Assembly: GCF_900167135.1 (NCBI RefSeq)
Contig: NZ_FUWZ01000003.1
Location: forward strand, 248,001 to 312,000
Reading direction: 5' to 3'
Length of the DNA: 64,000 bases
Source of the DNA: Chitinophaga eiseniae
Lineage (GTDB): Bacteria; Bacteroidota; Bacteroidia; Chitinophagales; Chitinophagaceae
Made by a program: the position numbers and the translations under genes. Shown here piece by piece: positions 53,017 through 61,373 of this stretch (the first letter of the stretch is position 1; the number at the start of each line of letters is the position of its first letter). The notes under the pieces are model-generated. The model was not told where the DNA came from, searched no databases, and saw only the letters and a list, made by a program, of their open reading frames with translations.

Positions 53017-53191
53017 GGATTTTGGGATTTACGGATTTTGGGATTTTGGGATTTTGGGATTTTGGGAATCATTGAAGAAAAGATAAAATAAACAAAGGTC
53101 GAAGCAAGATGTATCGCTTCGACCTTTGTTTATTTTATTCGCTCTTATTATTCCAGCAATCCCAAAATCCGTAAATCAAAAAATCCGCAAA
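53017..53191. repeat. GATTTACGGATTTTGGG-word palindrome around a terminator
   Basis: The left side has the words GGGATTTACGG and several copies of GATTTTGG; the right side has their reverse complements in a shorter, mutated form (CCCAAAATCCGTAAATC, then AAATCCGCAAATC). The words are the same as those of the palindrome at 20274-20393. Inside lies a perfect 21-bp hairpin. It separates two convergent genes. Confidence 0.88.
53085..53136. terminator. Bidirectional hairpin terminator, 21-bp perfect stem
   Basis: 53085-53105 and 53116-53136 are perfect reverse complements around a ten-base loop. The stem core is AGGTCGAAGC/GCTTCGACCT and its outer ends are A/T rich (AAAATAAACAA and its complement), so a T-rich run follows on either strand. 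It lies between the convergent PhyH and SusD genes. Confidence 0.85.
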
Positions 53192-54997
53192 TCAATATCC
53201 CGGATTCTGTTTCAGTTGTGATGTTCCGTTTTTCACGCTCAGATCTATCTGGCGCTGCGGAATCGGGTAGTATTTGTTCCTGGCGGAGAAATTGCCGGTA
53301 GCAATATCTGAAGTAACCGTTTTTTCATAGTTGAAATAGCGGTTAATTTCAGTCTGTGCCAGCCCCCATCTTACCAGATCGAAGAAACGGTGACCTTCCA
53401 TGGCCAGCTCCAGTTTGCGTTCAAACCGGATGGCTTTCAGGGCATAGTCTTTTCCGCCGCCCGCGAAAGCTCCCGCAGGATAGGGGCTTACGTGGTAATT
53501 AGCGGCAGGCTCTTCGGTATTACCGCCCATCGGATCTTCAGGATCGATATATTGTTTCACCCAGCCTACCGGGTTGGCGGCCCGTTCCCGGACCATATTC
53601 ACGTAAGCTTCCGCTTTCTCCAGACTACCGGCATTGGCCTGGCATTCCGCCGCCATCAGCAATACGTCAGCATAACGTATCAGTACGTAGTTGATCGCGT
53701 TGCCCGGCGCCCATGAGTTGCCATCGTAGAACTTGTCCTGGTTCACCTGCATGTACACGTTTTTGAGCGCGGCGTACGGGCCGGCGGACTGCTGATTGCG
53801 CACCCATGCCATACCCGGATGCAGCCCCCAGTCGAGGAAAGGAATGCCTCTGCGGCCCACGGTCCAGTCCAGGCGGGGGTCCAGGTAACCATTGTCCGGT
53901 GTGAAAGCAACGGTATCGGACACGCCCATATCATTTTTAACCGGATGCTGGTTAAAATCATCGAGGTAAGGCAGTCCTTTGTCGTTGGTCCGGAAGGAAT
54001 TTACGAGGTCCTGCGAAGGCTGATAAAAACCGCAGCAGCTGAAGGGGCCGTTGTAGGGATAGTTCAGCATCTGGCCCTGATTGGCGTTGCCGGTGCCGCC
54101 GGAGCCATCGTTGGCGCTGTATTGAATGGAGAATACCGCCTCCTTGTTGTTTTCGGTGAACGCGTCAAAGTTGTCATGGAAATGGTCCATGAGGCCGAAC
54201 TTCACGCCTTTGGTGGTGACGCCTGAATGGATCACGTCTTCCAGGAGCGGCATAGCCGCGGCGAACTTACTCTGGTAGAGCAGTGTTTTAGCAAGGTAAG
54301 CCACTGCAGCCCATTTGTTGGCACGACCTATTTCCTTTTGTGTTTCAGGCAGGTGATCAGCGGCATACTTAAAATCCGCCTCTATCATTGGCCATATATC
54401 TTGGTCATTGGGTAGTTTAAAATCATCCACGATCAGTTTCTGGTAGCTGGTGGAGTTTTCATCTACCCAGGGCACTTTGTCGAACAGTTTCTTCAGGTCG
54501 GAGTAGTAGTGTCCGCGCAGGAAGCGTGCTTCTCCGGCGATCACCTGTTTTTCCGCGTCTGTCATGTCTTTCACGTTGGCCAGTACATGCAGCGTGAAGT
54601 TACAGCGGCGGATACCTTCGTAGTTTACCCGCCATTTATCATTGAAGAAGCCGTTGCTGGAGTTGGCGGCGAAAGTGACGATCTGAAGAATGGAGGCTGC
54701 GTCGCTAGGGTCGCTGCCTTTGTGGGCATCGCCGCCGGCTACGCTGCCATAGATCCAGTTGTCCGGCGATACCGCGTAACCGCTGCCGCCGGAGAGGTTG
54801 ATCATATCGTCGTTGTAATCTTGCCCGTCGAGCGCGGCGTAAGCGCCTATGAGCAGTGTATTGACGCCTTTTTTATTGGTAAGGGCTTCCTCCTGTAAGG
54901 TCGATTGTGGCTGGCGTTCCAGGAAACTCTTGCTGCAACCTGCGAGTAGCAGTGCGGTGAAAGAAGCGCCCAGTACTATATGATACAATGTTTTCAT
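53192..54997 (-). CDS. SusD/RagB-family nutrient-binding lipoprotein
   Basis: 601 residues. The lipoprotein signal ends in LLLAGCSKSFLERQPQS, so Cys21 or so carries the lipid. The N-terminal SusD-like domain has TPR-type helices (AYAALDGQDYNDDMIN; RFLRGHYYSDLKKLFDKVPW), and the C-terminal RagB domain ends with KAIRFERKLELAMEGHRFFDLVRWG and YYPIPQRQIDLS, both family signatures. It sits on the outer face of the outer membrane and delivers a ligand to the SusC channel encoded just upstream. Ligand unknown; no hydrolase adjoins the pair. Confidence 0.95.
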   Translation of the reverse strand: MKTLYHIVLGASFTALLLAGCSKSFLERQPQSTLQEEALTNKKGVNTLLIGAYAALDGQDYNDDMINLSGGSGYAVSPDNWIYGSVAGGDAHKGSDPSDAASILQIVTFAANSSNGFFNDKWRVNYEGIRRCNFTLHVLANVKDMTDAEKQVIAGEARFLRGHYYSDLKKLFDKVPWVDENSTSYQKLIVDDFKLPNDQDIWPMIEADFKYAADHLPETQKEIGRANKWAAVAYLAKTLLYQSKFAAAMPLLEDVIHSGVTTKGVKFGLMDHFHDNFDAFTENNKEAVFSIQYSANDGSGGTGNANQGQMLNYPYNGPFSCCGFYQPSQDLVNSFRTNDKGLPYLDDFNQHPVKNDMGVSDTVAFTPDNGYLDPRLDWTVGRRGIPFLDWGLHPGMAWVRNQQSAGPYAALKNVYMQVNQDKFYDGNSWAPGNAINYVLIRYADVLLMAAECQANAGSLEKAEAYVNMVRERAANPVGWVKQYIDPEDPMGGNTEEPAANYHVSPYPAGAFAGGGKDYALKAIRFERKLELAMEGHRFFDLVRWGLAQTEINRYFNYEKTVTSDIATGNFSARNKYYPIPQRQIDLSVKNGTSQLKQNPGY

Positions 54998-55025
54998 GGT
55001 CCTGTTTTTTTAGAATGAGCAACGA

Positions 55026-58000
55026 TTAAAAGGCCAGGTTCACCCCGATGAGGAATTGGCGCTGGTTGGGATAAGCGCCTTCGTCCACGCCGAAGTCAGT
55101 GATGTTGGAACCGCCGATTTCGGGATCTATACCGGAGTATTTGGTGATGGTGAACAGGTTGGCCGCCTGTACGTATACCCGGAACTTCTGTACGTGTAGC
55201 CGTGACAGTGAGCCGGCGGGCAACGTATAACCAAGTGTTACATTTTTAGCACGCAGGTAGGCGCCATTTTCCACCATGTAAGAGTTGGGAACGCCTTGTG
55301 TGCTGACGGAGCCGTCCACTTCCTGGATAGGCGCTTTCGCGTTCTGGTGGTCGGGACGCCAGGAGTCATACAGGGCTGTTTTGCTTTTGGCGCTTTCAAA
55401 AGACGAGTAGAAATCGCGCCACCAGCGTACGTTATTCCAGATGTAGTTGCCGTGGGTACCGAAGAGGAAGATATTGAAGTCGAAGTTCCGGTAGTTTACG
55501 CCGATGTTAATACCGTAGGTGAAGTCGGGGTTGGGATTACCGAGGAAGGTACGGTCATCTGGAGTGATGCGGCCATCGCCGTTGACATCTTTATAGCGGA
55601 AGCGTCCCATGCCGGCGCCTTCCTGGTAGAAAGCTTCCGGATCGTTGGTGGCTTTTTTCACTTTATCGTCGGCGTCGGTCACTTCTTTTGCGCTGTTCCA
55701 GAAGCCATCGATCTGGTAGCCGAAGAAGGAGGAAACCGGTTGCCCAACTGCATTGCGGATGATGTTGCTGCCATCGAAGCGGCGGCTGTCGCCATCGAAG
55801 TAGTCCACCCCATCGGCGATCTTCATGATTTCGTTTTTGTAGGTGGTGAGCGTACCGGTGACATTCAGCTTCAGTTTTTTGCTGAACTGTTTATGCCAGC
55901 CGACAGAGAAATCGAAGCCGTGGTTTTTCATCTGGGCGATGTTGACAAAGGGTTGTGCGGCGGTACCGGCGAGGCCGGGCAGTTCGGGATCGTACAGCAG
56001 GTCTTTGATATCCTTGCGGTAGTAATCGAACGAGAAGTCCAGTTCACCTTTGAAGAGGGACGCGTCCAGGCCGATGTTGGCGTTGACATCGCTTTCCCAT
56101 TTGGCGTCGGGGTTACCGATCTGCATACCTGAGAAACCGGCGGTGAGGCCGTTGTTGGTACCGGCGAGATCATAGTAGGTGGCGCTGCGTTTGCCCCCGT
56201 AGAGGAAGTAGCCGTTATTGACGCTGAGATTGAGCTGGTTGCCCATGATACCCCAGCCACCGCGGATTTTGAGGTCGGTGATCCAGGTGAGTGATTTCAT
56301 AAAGGCTTCTTCTGAGAGGCGCCAGCCTGCGGTTATTGCCGGGAACCAGCCGAAGCGGTTGTTGATGAATTTGGAGGAACCGTCGCGACGGATGGTGGCG
56401 CTGACGAGGTATCTATCGCGGAAGGAGTAGTCTACCCTGCCGAGGAGAGAGTAGAGTCCTTCCTGTGCGCGGCTGCTGTAGTTGGTTTGGGTGCCGGTAC
56501 CGGTGCTGAGGTCCGGGAAGTTGGGATCGAAGGTAAAGTAGTCTTTGGTGGTACCGCCAACGGAGCGGCTGCGGCTGTCGAACGCTTCCGTGCCGGCCAG
56601 TATTTTCAGGTCGTGCGCGTTGTTGAAGCGCTGATGATAGGTCAGCGTGTTGGTCCAGGTCCAGCTGTGGCCGTTGTTGGACCCTTCCGAGTAGGAGTTG
56701 GAGGTGTTGTTCTCTTTGTTCTCATACTGCGGATAGGTAAAGGAGTGGGACCACCCGGAATAGATCTCACCACCGAAGCTGGTGCGGAAGGTGAGGTATT
56801 TCAGGAAGTCCACTTCTCCGTAGATGTTACCAAACAAACGGGTGTTAAGGCCTTTGTTGTTTCTGGTGCGAGCCTGCATCGCTACCGGGTTCTGGGCGTC
56901 TCCGAGGGCATCGCCCCAGGAGCCAGCAAAATTGCCCTTGATGTCGTACACCGGTATGATGCTTTGTTCGCGCATGGCGTGGCCGATGGCCGCGTCGGAG
57001 CTGTTAATTTCCACAGCAGGGTTTTCCGTCATCGAAAAAGCGAGATTTTCCCCCACTCTGATGTGATCTGTGATGTTGTACTGGGTATTGGAGCGGATCG
57101 TATATCTTTTCAGATAAGTGTTGAGCAGCGTACCCTGTTGATTAAAGTAATTGAGGGAAAAGAGGTAATTGCCGCGATCCCCGCCACCGCTTACCGCTAC
57201 GTTGTGGCTGGTGATGGGGGCCGGGCGGAAGACTTCGTGATACCAGTCAGTCCCGGCCTTGTTGGCACGTACAATACGGTGAAAGTTGTTATAATCGTTT
57301 TGATCAGTAAAGTTGGGATTCACATAATATTTGGAAGGGTCGGTGTCGGGATCTCCTTCCATGCCACCGTCCGGGGAGATATAGTCGGGGATGACCGGTG
57401 CGTTGCCATTTCCATATTGAGGGGTATGTGGATTAAGGCCGGAGTTGGTGTAGGCCATCCAGCGGAGCTGGGCCTGTTCTGTGGGATTGAGGGTGTTCCA
57501 GACGTTGCCTTTTTTAGGCTGCTGGCGGCCGTAGTAACCGTCGTAGTGGACGGATATTTTACCGGAGCCTCTGCGGGTGGTGATAACGATCACGCCGTTG
57601 GAAGCGCGGGCTCCGTAGATGGAGGCAGCGCCGGCGTCTTTCAGCACCTGCAGGCTGGCTACGTCATTCGGATTGAGGTCGGCGATGTCCGTTGTCGGTA
57701 CGCCGTCTACCACGTACAGCGGGGAGTTGGAACCGAAGGTGTTGATACCGCGGATCCTGATCTGGGGTGCTTCCCCTGGTTGCCCGGAGCCGATAACGGT
57801 TACGCCGGAGGCTTGTCCCTGCAGTTGTTCCGTTACCTGTGCGGTGGGCTGGCGGTTCAGTTGTTCGATGTTGACCACTGCTACCGCGCCGGTGAGGTCC
57901 TTTTTCTTCTGGGTGGTGTAACCGGTGACCACGATTTCGTTGAGTGCGCTGGCTCCTTCTTTAAGGACGAAGTTCACCATCTGCCTATCGCCAACGGCTA

Positions 58001-58568
58001 CACGCTGTGGCTCGAAGCCGATGAAAGTCACTTCCAGCTGATCGTCGCTTCTGCCGGGAACGGAGATAGCATAGACGCCGTCTGCGTTGGTGACGGTGCC
58101 GATGCTGGTACCGGGCACCTTAACGGTTACGCCGGCGATGGGATTTCCTTTTTCATCTTTCACCGTACCTTTTACCGGGCGTTGTTGCACCGGGGCGGAA
58201 GAGGCGGCAGGTGATGCGGCCGCCGGTTTTTCGGTGATCATGTAGAAGTGTTCCCTTAATTTTTCGAAATGCAGGTTAAATGGCGCCAATGCTTTGTGCA
58301 GCGCTTCTTCCGGTGTCTGGCAGCTGGTCACGGACAGTTGTACCCGTTTACTTTTCACCAGGTTGCTTTTGTAAGCGATGGATACATTAAAGCGTTCTTC
58401 TATCAGGTGCAGCACATCTTTCAGGGACGATTCATCGGGTTGGTCCATCCCGGAATGCGGGGGGACCGTCCGGCTGCCGCCTGCGGCCAGAGCCGTGGCC
58501 GCAACCGATTGAAACAGGAAATACAGGGCTAAAGAGGGCAGTAGCGCCACACGTAAACCTCTCTTCAT
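55026..58568 (-). CDS. SusC/RagA-family TonB-dependent transporter with STN domain
   Basis: 1180 residues. Signal peptide about 1-29. A secretin/TonB short (STN) domain spans about 48-115 (LKDVLHLIEERFNVSIAYKS), the part that touches a FecR anti-sigma factor. A carboxypeptidase-like domain follows (VKGTVKDEKGNPIAGVTVKVPG, about 130-215), then the plug (NEIVVTGYTTQKKKDLTGAV; VRIRGINTFGSNSPLYVVDGVP) and the 22-strand barrel ending RQFLIGVNLAF. The STN domain together with the FecR and sigma genes upstream means that uptake is self-regulated through trans-envelope signalling. Substrate not evident. Confidence 0.96.
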   Translation of the reverse strand: MKRGLRVALLPSLALYFLFQSVAATALAAGGSRTVPPHSGMDQPDESSLKDVLHLIEERFNVSIAYKSNLVKSKRVQLSVTSCQTPEEALHKALAPFNLHFEKLREHFYMITEKPAAASPAASSAPVQQRPVKGTVKDEKGNPIAGVTVKVPGTSIGTVTNADGVYAISVPGRSDDQLEVTFIGFEPQRVAVGDRQMVNFVLKEGASALNEIVVTGYTTQKKKDLTGAVAVVNIEQLNRQPTAQVTEQLQGQASGVTVIGSGQPGEAPQIRIRGINTFGSNSPLYVVDGVPTTDIADLNPNDVASLQVLKDAGAASIYGARASNGVIVITTRRGSGKISVHYDGYYGRQQPKKGNVWNTLNPTEQAQLRWMAYTNSGLNPHTPQYGNGNAPVIPDYISPDGGMEGDPDTDPSKYYVNPNFTDQNDYNNFHRIVRANKAGTDWYHEVFRPAPITSHNVAVSGGGDRGNYLFSLNYFNQQGTLLNTYLKRYTIRSNTQYNITDHIRVGENLAFSMTENPAVEINSSDAAIGHAMREQSIIPVYDIKGNFAGSWGDALGDAQNPVAMQARTRNNKGLNTRLFGNIYGEVDFLKYLTFRTSFGGEIYSGWSHSFTYPQYENKENNTSNSYSEGSNNGHSWTWTNTLTYHQRFNNAHDLKILAGTEAFDSRSRSVGGTTKDYFTFDPNFPDLSTGTGTQTNYSSRAQEGLYSLLGRVDYSFRDRYLVSATIRRDGSSKFINNRFGWFPAITAGWRLSEEAFMKSLTWITDLKIRGGWGIMGNQLNLSVNNGYFLYGGKRSATYYDLAGTNNGLTAGFSGMQIGNPDAKWESDVNANIGLDASLFKGELDFSFDYYRKDIKDLLYDPELPGLAGTAAQPFVNIAQMKNHGFDFSVGWHKQFSKKLKLNVTGTLTTYKNEIMKIADGVDYFDGDSRRFDGSNIIRNAVGQPVSSFFGYQIDGFWNSAKEVTDADDKVKKATNDPEAFYQEGAGMGRFRYKDVNGDGRITPDDRTFLGNPNPDFTYGINIGVNYRNFDFNIFLFGTHGNYIWNNVRWWRDFYSSFESAKSKTALYDSWRPDHQNAKAPIQEVDGSVSTQGVPNSYMVENGAYLRAKNVTLGYTLPAGSLSRLHVQKFRVYVQAANLFTITKYSGIDPEIGGSNITDFGVDEGAYPNQRQFLIGVNLAF

Positions 58569-58644
58569 GTGAACGGGTTTTGACGATTAATATAATTATG
58601 AGACTTTGGTTGCAGTAAAAGGTGGCCTGCCTTTCACGCGGGTA

Positions 58645-59661
58645 TTATTTCTTTTGAATCCAGACTTCGTCGCCTTTTTGGTTGAATTTCATTCGGAAAA
58701 CCTTTTCCAGCTGTACCAGCATGGTATCAGCATTATAGATGATGGGCATAGAGCCCGACACTTTGTATTTCAGCAGCTGGGTATCCGGTACGATGATGGT
58801 TTTACCGAACACCTGTTGCATAAAGGTAGCGGCATCGGCAAGGGAATAGTCCTCCATAACGAGACGGCCGGTATGCCAGGATACGTATTGATCGGCATTG
58901 ACGCTGCTTTTGGTGAAATCGCCGTCCTGTTTGTTGTACCGTACAATGTCTCCCGGTTGCAGTGCGAGGGAGGTATTGCGGCCTTCGATGTTAAGCTGTA
59001 TTTTTCCCTGCTGCAGCACCACGACCACTTCTTTGCCGGTACTGTTGACATTAAACTGTGTGCCCAGCACTTCCACATGGACGTTGTCATAGGTATGCAC
59101 AATAAACTTCTGATGGGATGCCGTGTGTTTAACATGAAAGAAAGCTTCTCCGTCGATCCATACCTCCCGTTGTTTGCCTGCGGAGGCATATAACAGGCGG
59201 GAATTGGCGTTGAGCGTTACTTCCGAGCTATCGGGCAGCAGGAATGTTTTCACTTCTCCCAGGCGGGTATGGGAGCTGAGGATGGTATTTTTCGGCTCCG
59301 CTTTCCACCAGTACCATCCGCCGGCGATCAGCATGCCCAGCAGCAGGGCGGCCGCGTATTTCCACAGTTGCCACCAGTTGGTGCGGGTAGGTTCCTGCGG
59401 GGTTGGCCCCTCCCCTTCCAGTCCGCCGCAGATAGCTTCCCACAGCCCATCCTTCTGCTCCGATGAGAGCTGAAACGACGTGAAACTGATGCCTTGCAGC
59501 AGTTGCCGGGCTTCACGGACATCGTTTTCCTTTTCGGGGTGCTGTTCCAGCCATCGTTCCCAGAACACATTCCGGGTGGCCGGTTGCAGTACCCATTGCT
59601 GGAAATCTTCGTCCAGGGCAAAGTCACGGGCGGTGTAGGATGAATAATCTTTACGGGCCAA
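58645..59661 (-). CDS. FecR-family anti-sigma factor (TTG start)
   Basis: 338 residues. The frame is open upstream only to a stop four codons before, and the first usable codon is TTG at 59661 (MARKDYSSYTARDFAL). No ATG is available until far inside. The N-terminal cytoplasmic part binds the sigma factor, one membrane helix lies near 93-108 (AAALLLGMLIAGGWYW), and the periplasmic FecR domain follows (LGEVKTFLLPDSSEVTLNANSRL; AFFHVKHTASHQKF). It transmits the signal from the SusC STN domain. It sits 66 bases after the sigma gene and 76 before susC. Confidence 0.93.
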   Translation of the reverse strand: MARKDYSSYTARDFALDEDFQQWVLQPATRNVFWERWLEQHPEKENDVREARQLLQGISFTSFQLSSEQKDGLWEAICGGLEGEGPTPQEPTRTNWWQLWKYAAALLLGMLIAGGWYWWKAEPKNTILSSHTRLGEVKTFLLPDSSEVTLNANSRLLYASAGKQREVWIDGEAFFHVKHTASHQKFIVHTYDNVHVEVLGTQFNVNSTGKEVVVVLQQGKIQLNIEGRNTSLALQPGDIVRYNKQDGDFTKSSVNADQYVSWHTGRLVMEDYSLADAATFMQQVFGKTIIVPDTQLLKYKVSGSMPIIYNADTMLVQLEKVFRMKFNQKGDEVWIQKK

Positions 59662-59727
59662 GAGGCGGTCTTTTTACTAAAGAGCAGGTAACGGGTCTTT
59701 TCTCATCATTTTTTGGAAGATTTTTTT

Positions 59728-60339
59728 TCATCTTCCTAAAAACAGCAACAGCAGCGGGAAAGGAAGGTTCTTTTTGAGGATAGCGATCGCTTTGGAGATG
59801 GTGTTGTACACGGAATCTACCTGCATGGACATAATACCAGCCACTTCATTGTAGCTGAGGTTCTGATAGAAACGGAGATAGATGGCCTCCCGTTGCCGGC
59901 GGGTGAGGTTGCCAAGGGCGGCCTGAAGTAATTTTTTTTGCTCCGCTGCCGTCTCTTCCAGTATCAGTTTGTTCTCCTGCGGGGTGGTGAACTCAAATTC
60001 AAACCCCTCCCAGGAGTCGCGGTACTGCCAGCGGCGGTCCCGCTGCAGGGAACGGAGCAGGCGGCGGCGCAGGCTGCTGATAAGATAATAGCGGATATGC
60101 TGTACCTGCGGGCTCAGGTGTTCCCTGGTCAGCCAGAGGTCCTGGAACAGGTCCTGGATGTTGTCGTTCACCCTTTCATGATCACGGCAGAAATGCATGC
60201 CATAATGATAGAGGTGATCAACATGGGTTTCATATATTTCGGCGAAGGCGTGGCGATCTCCCTCCAGTAGTCGTCCCCAAAGTGAGGAATGGGAAGGCAC
60301 CACTTTGAGGTCTGCGCGTACTGCTTTCCCTGTGTTCAT
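59728..60339 (-). CDS. ECF RNA polymerase sigma factor
   Basis: 203 residues from the ATG at 60339; the frame runs further upstream but the extra 34 residues do not look like sigma sequence. Region 2 covers about 33-90 (FAEIYETHVDHLYHYGMHFC; IQDLFQDLWLTREHL) and region 4 about 140-195 (LGNLTRRQREAIYLRFYQNLSYNEVAGIMSMQVDSVYNTISKAIAIL). Such sigma factors with FecR partners switch on the neighbouring susC/susD genes upon ligand import. The order sigma, FecR, SusC, SusD on one strand is the standard one. Confidence 0.94.
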   Translation of the reverse strand: MNTGKAVRADLKVVPSHSSLWGRLLEGDRHAFAEIYETHVDHLYHYGMHFCRDHERVNDNIQDLFQDLWLTREHLSPQVQHIRYYLISSLRRRLLRSLQRDRRWQYRDSWEGFEFEFTTPQENKLILEETAAEQKKLLQAALGNLTRRQREAIYLRFYQNLSYNEVAGIMSMQVDSVYNTISKAIAILKKNLPFPLLLLFLGR

Positions 60340-60439
60340 AACTATTTTGGTTGAGTTAGATAAAGCTGTGCAATTATTCTGACAAATACAAATATTTTTT
60401 GGTACGGGATGTGTATCGCGTTCATTTAAAAATACATCC

Positions 60440-60607
60440 ATGAAAAAGCGCTCTTATCTTCTGTTAGTAATGATCGTAATAATGATGACCAGCTGTGAAG
60501 TGGTTGGTGGTATCTTTAAAGCCGGCGTATGGACCGGTATCTTTATCGTGGCGCTGGTGGTGGGATTGATTATTTATTTCATCACCAGAGGTTCAAAGAG
60601 GGACTGA
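60440..60607 (+). CDS. Tiny lipoprotein with one membrane segment
   Basis: 55 residues. The start is MKKRSYLLLVMIVIMMTSCEVVGGIFKAG: a signal with a lipobox-like MTSC (C19) then GGIFKAGVW and a second hydrophobic run (VALVVGLIIYFI) ending in RGSKRD. The same motif layout (SCEVxGGIFKAGxW) recurs in tiny Bacteroidota proteins that databases sometimes label phosphatidate cytidylyltransferase, a label this length cannot justify. Function unknown. Divergent from the sigma gene, 100 bases apart. Confidence 0.65.
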   Translation: MKKRSYLLLVMIVIMMTSCEVVGGIFKAGVWTGIFIVALVVGLIIYFITRGSKRD

Positions 60608-60741
60608 TTATCAGCCTGGAATGAATAAATCTGTATTTAATATTCGTTATTCCTACATTGTTTTGTAAAGACAACCAAGTAGTTAAACTATCTTTTTTTG
60701 AAAAAAAGTAAGGCAATATTTTTTTAATTCAAATAATTACC

Positions 60742-60749
60742 TACTTTTG
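60742..60749 (+). promoter_or_regulatory. Promoter -7 element for tRNA-Pro
   Basis: TACTTTTG matches TAnnTTTG exactly, 38 bases before the tRNA 5' end. The upstream element is only a T-rich run near 60715-60725. A small hairpin (CCCGTCAAACGGG) lies in the leader between them. Confidence 0.5.
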
Positions 60750-60787
60750 CATCCCCGTCAAACGGGAAACACACCGGAAAAAAGTTT

Positions 60788-60861
60788 CGGGACGTAGCGC
60801 AGCCCGGTAGCGCACTTGCATGGGGTGCAAGGGGTCGCTAGTTCGAATCTAGTCGTCCCGA
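60788..60861 (+). tRNA. tRNA-Pro (anticodon GGG)
   Basis: 74 bases fold as a cloverleaf. Acceptor CGGGACG/CGTCCCG (60788-60794 with 60854-60860) opens with the C1-G72 pair typical of tRNA-Pro. The anticodon stem CTTGC/GCAAG encloses ATGGGGT, placing anticodon GGG at 60822-60824. The T arm is CTAGT with loop TTCGAAT. No CCA is encoded (ACT follows). A terminator hairpin follows. Downstream DNA is A+T-rich and carries defence-like genes, so the 3' end may be an integration site. Confidence 0.95.
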
Positions 60862-60871
60862 CTTAAAAATC

Positions 60872-60915
60872 AAAGACTTATGAATGTAAAAATTCGTAAG
60901 TCTTTTGTTTTTTCA
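60872..60915 (+). terminator. Rho-independent terminator after tRNA-Pro
   Basis: A 14-base stem (60872-60885 with 60892-60905; one G-T pair) around a six-base loop, followed by TTGTTTTTTC. Clear termination signal for the tRNA transcript. Confidence 0.85.
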
Positions 60916-61373
60916 GCCCAAAACTAAAACCAGACTAAAACTTCCTTCTCGAATTTTCGTTAATCTCCTACCAAAACATTTAGAAAAACCGATACAGCGC
61001 CTATCTATAGTTCGTCCATAGTAGGAATAAATTATTTCAGAATAATACACACCCCATTAAGATTGAGCACATCTCTCCTCTTACATCTTTGAAACAAAGT
61101 AGGAAAGATACTTTTGCAGTTTCTGAATTCATTCTATCAACTTAGCATCTTGAAGATAAACGTTAACTAATAACATTGCTTGACAAATTAGATAAAAAGA
61201 GCTATTGTCAACTGTTTTAAAGGTATTATTCTTTTCAATCCAATTCCGATCAAAATAGAGTGCTAGCAATAGATCGAAACAGCGCAAGTATATTTGGGCC
61301 GACATCGCTAATTATAATAAAAACTTTTATCTTCGCATCTTTTTTTGTATTTTTCTGATTAAAAGGCACTAGT
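60916..61373. other. A+T-rich gene-free interval at the island edge
   Basis: About 460 bases between the tRNA terminator and the ATPase gene. No integrase, gene or tRNA fragment was found. The start has ACTAAAAC twice (near 60921 and 60936), which might be arm-type or direct repeats. Just before the ATPase, TATCTTCG (near 61329) resembles a -7 element with one mismatch. Composition is clearly lower in G+C than in the suf or MoxR operons. Confidence 0.5.

Noticed and set aside
56487..58214. 575-codon open frame antisense to susC
   Set aside because: Long but Val/Gly-rich, with no domain; arises from the third-position bias of the SusC gene on the minus strand.
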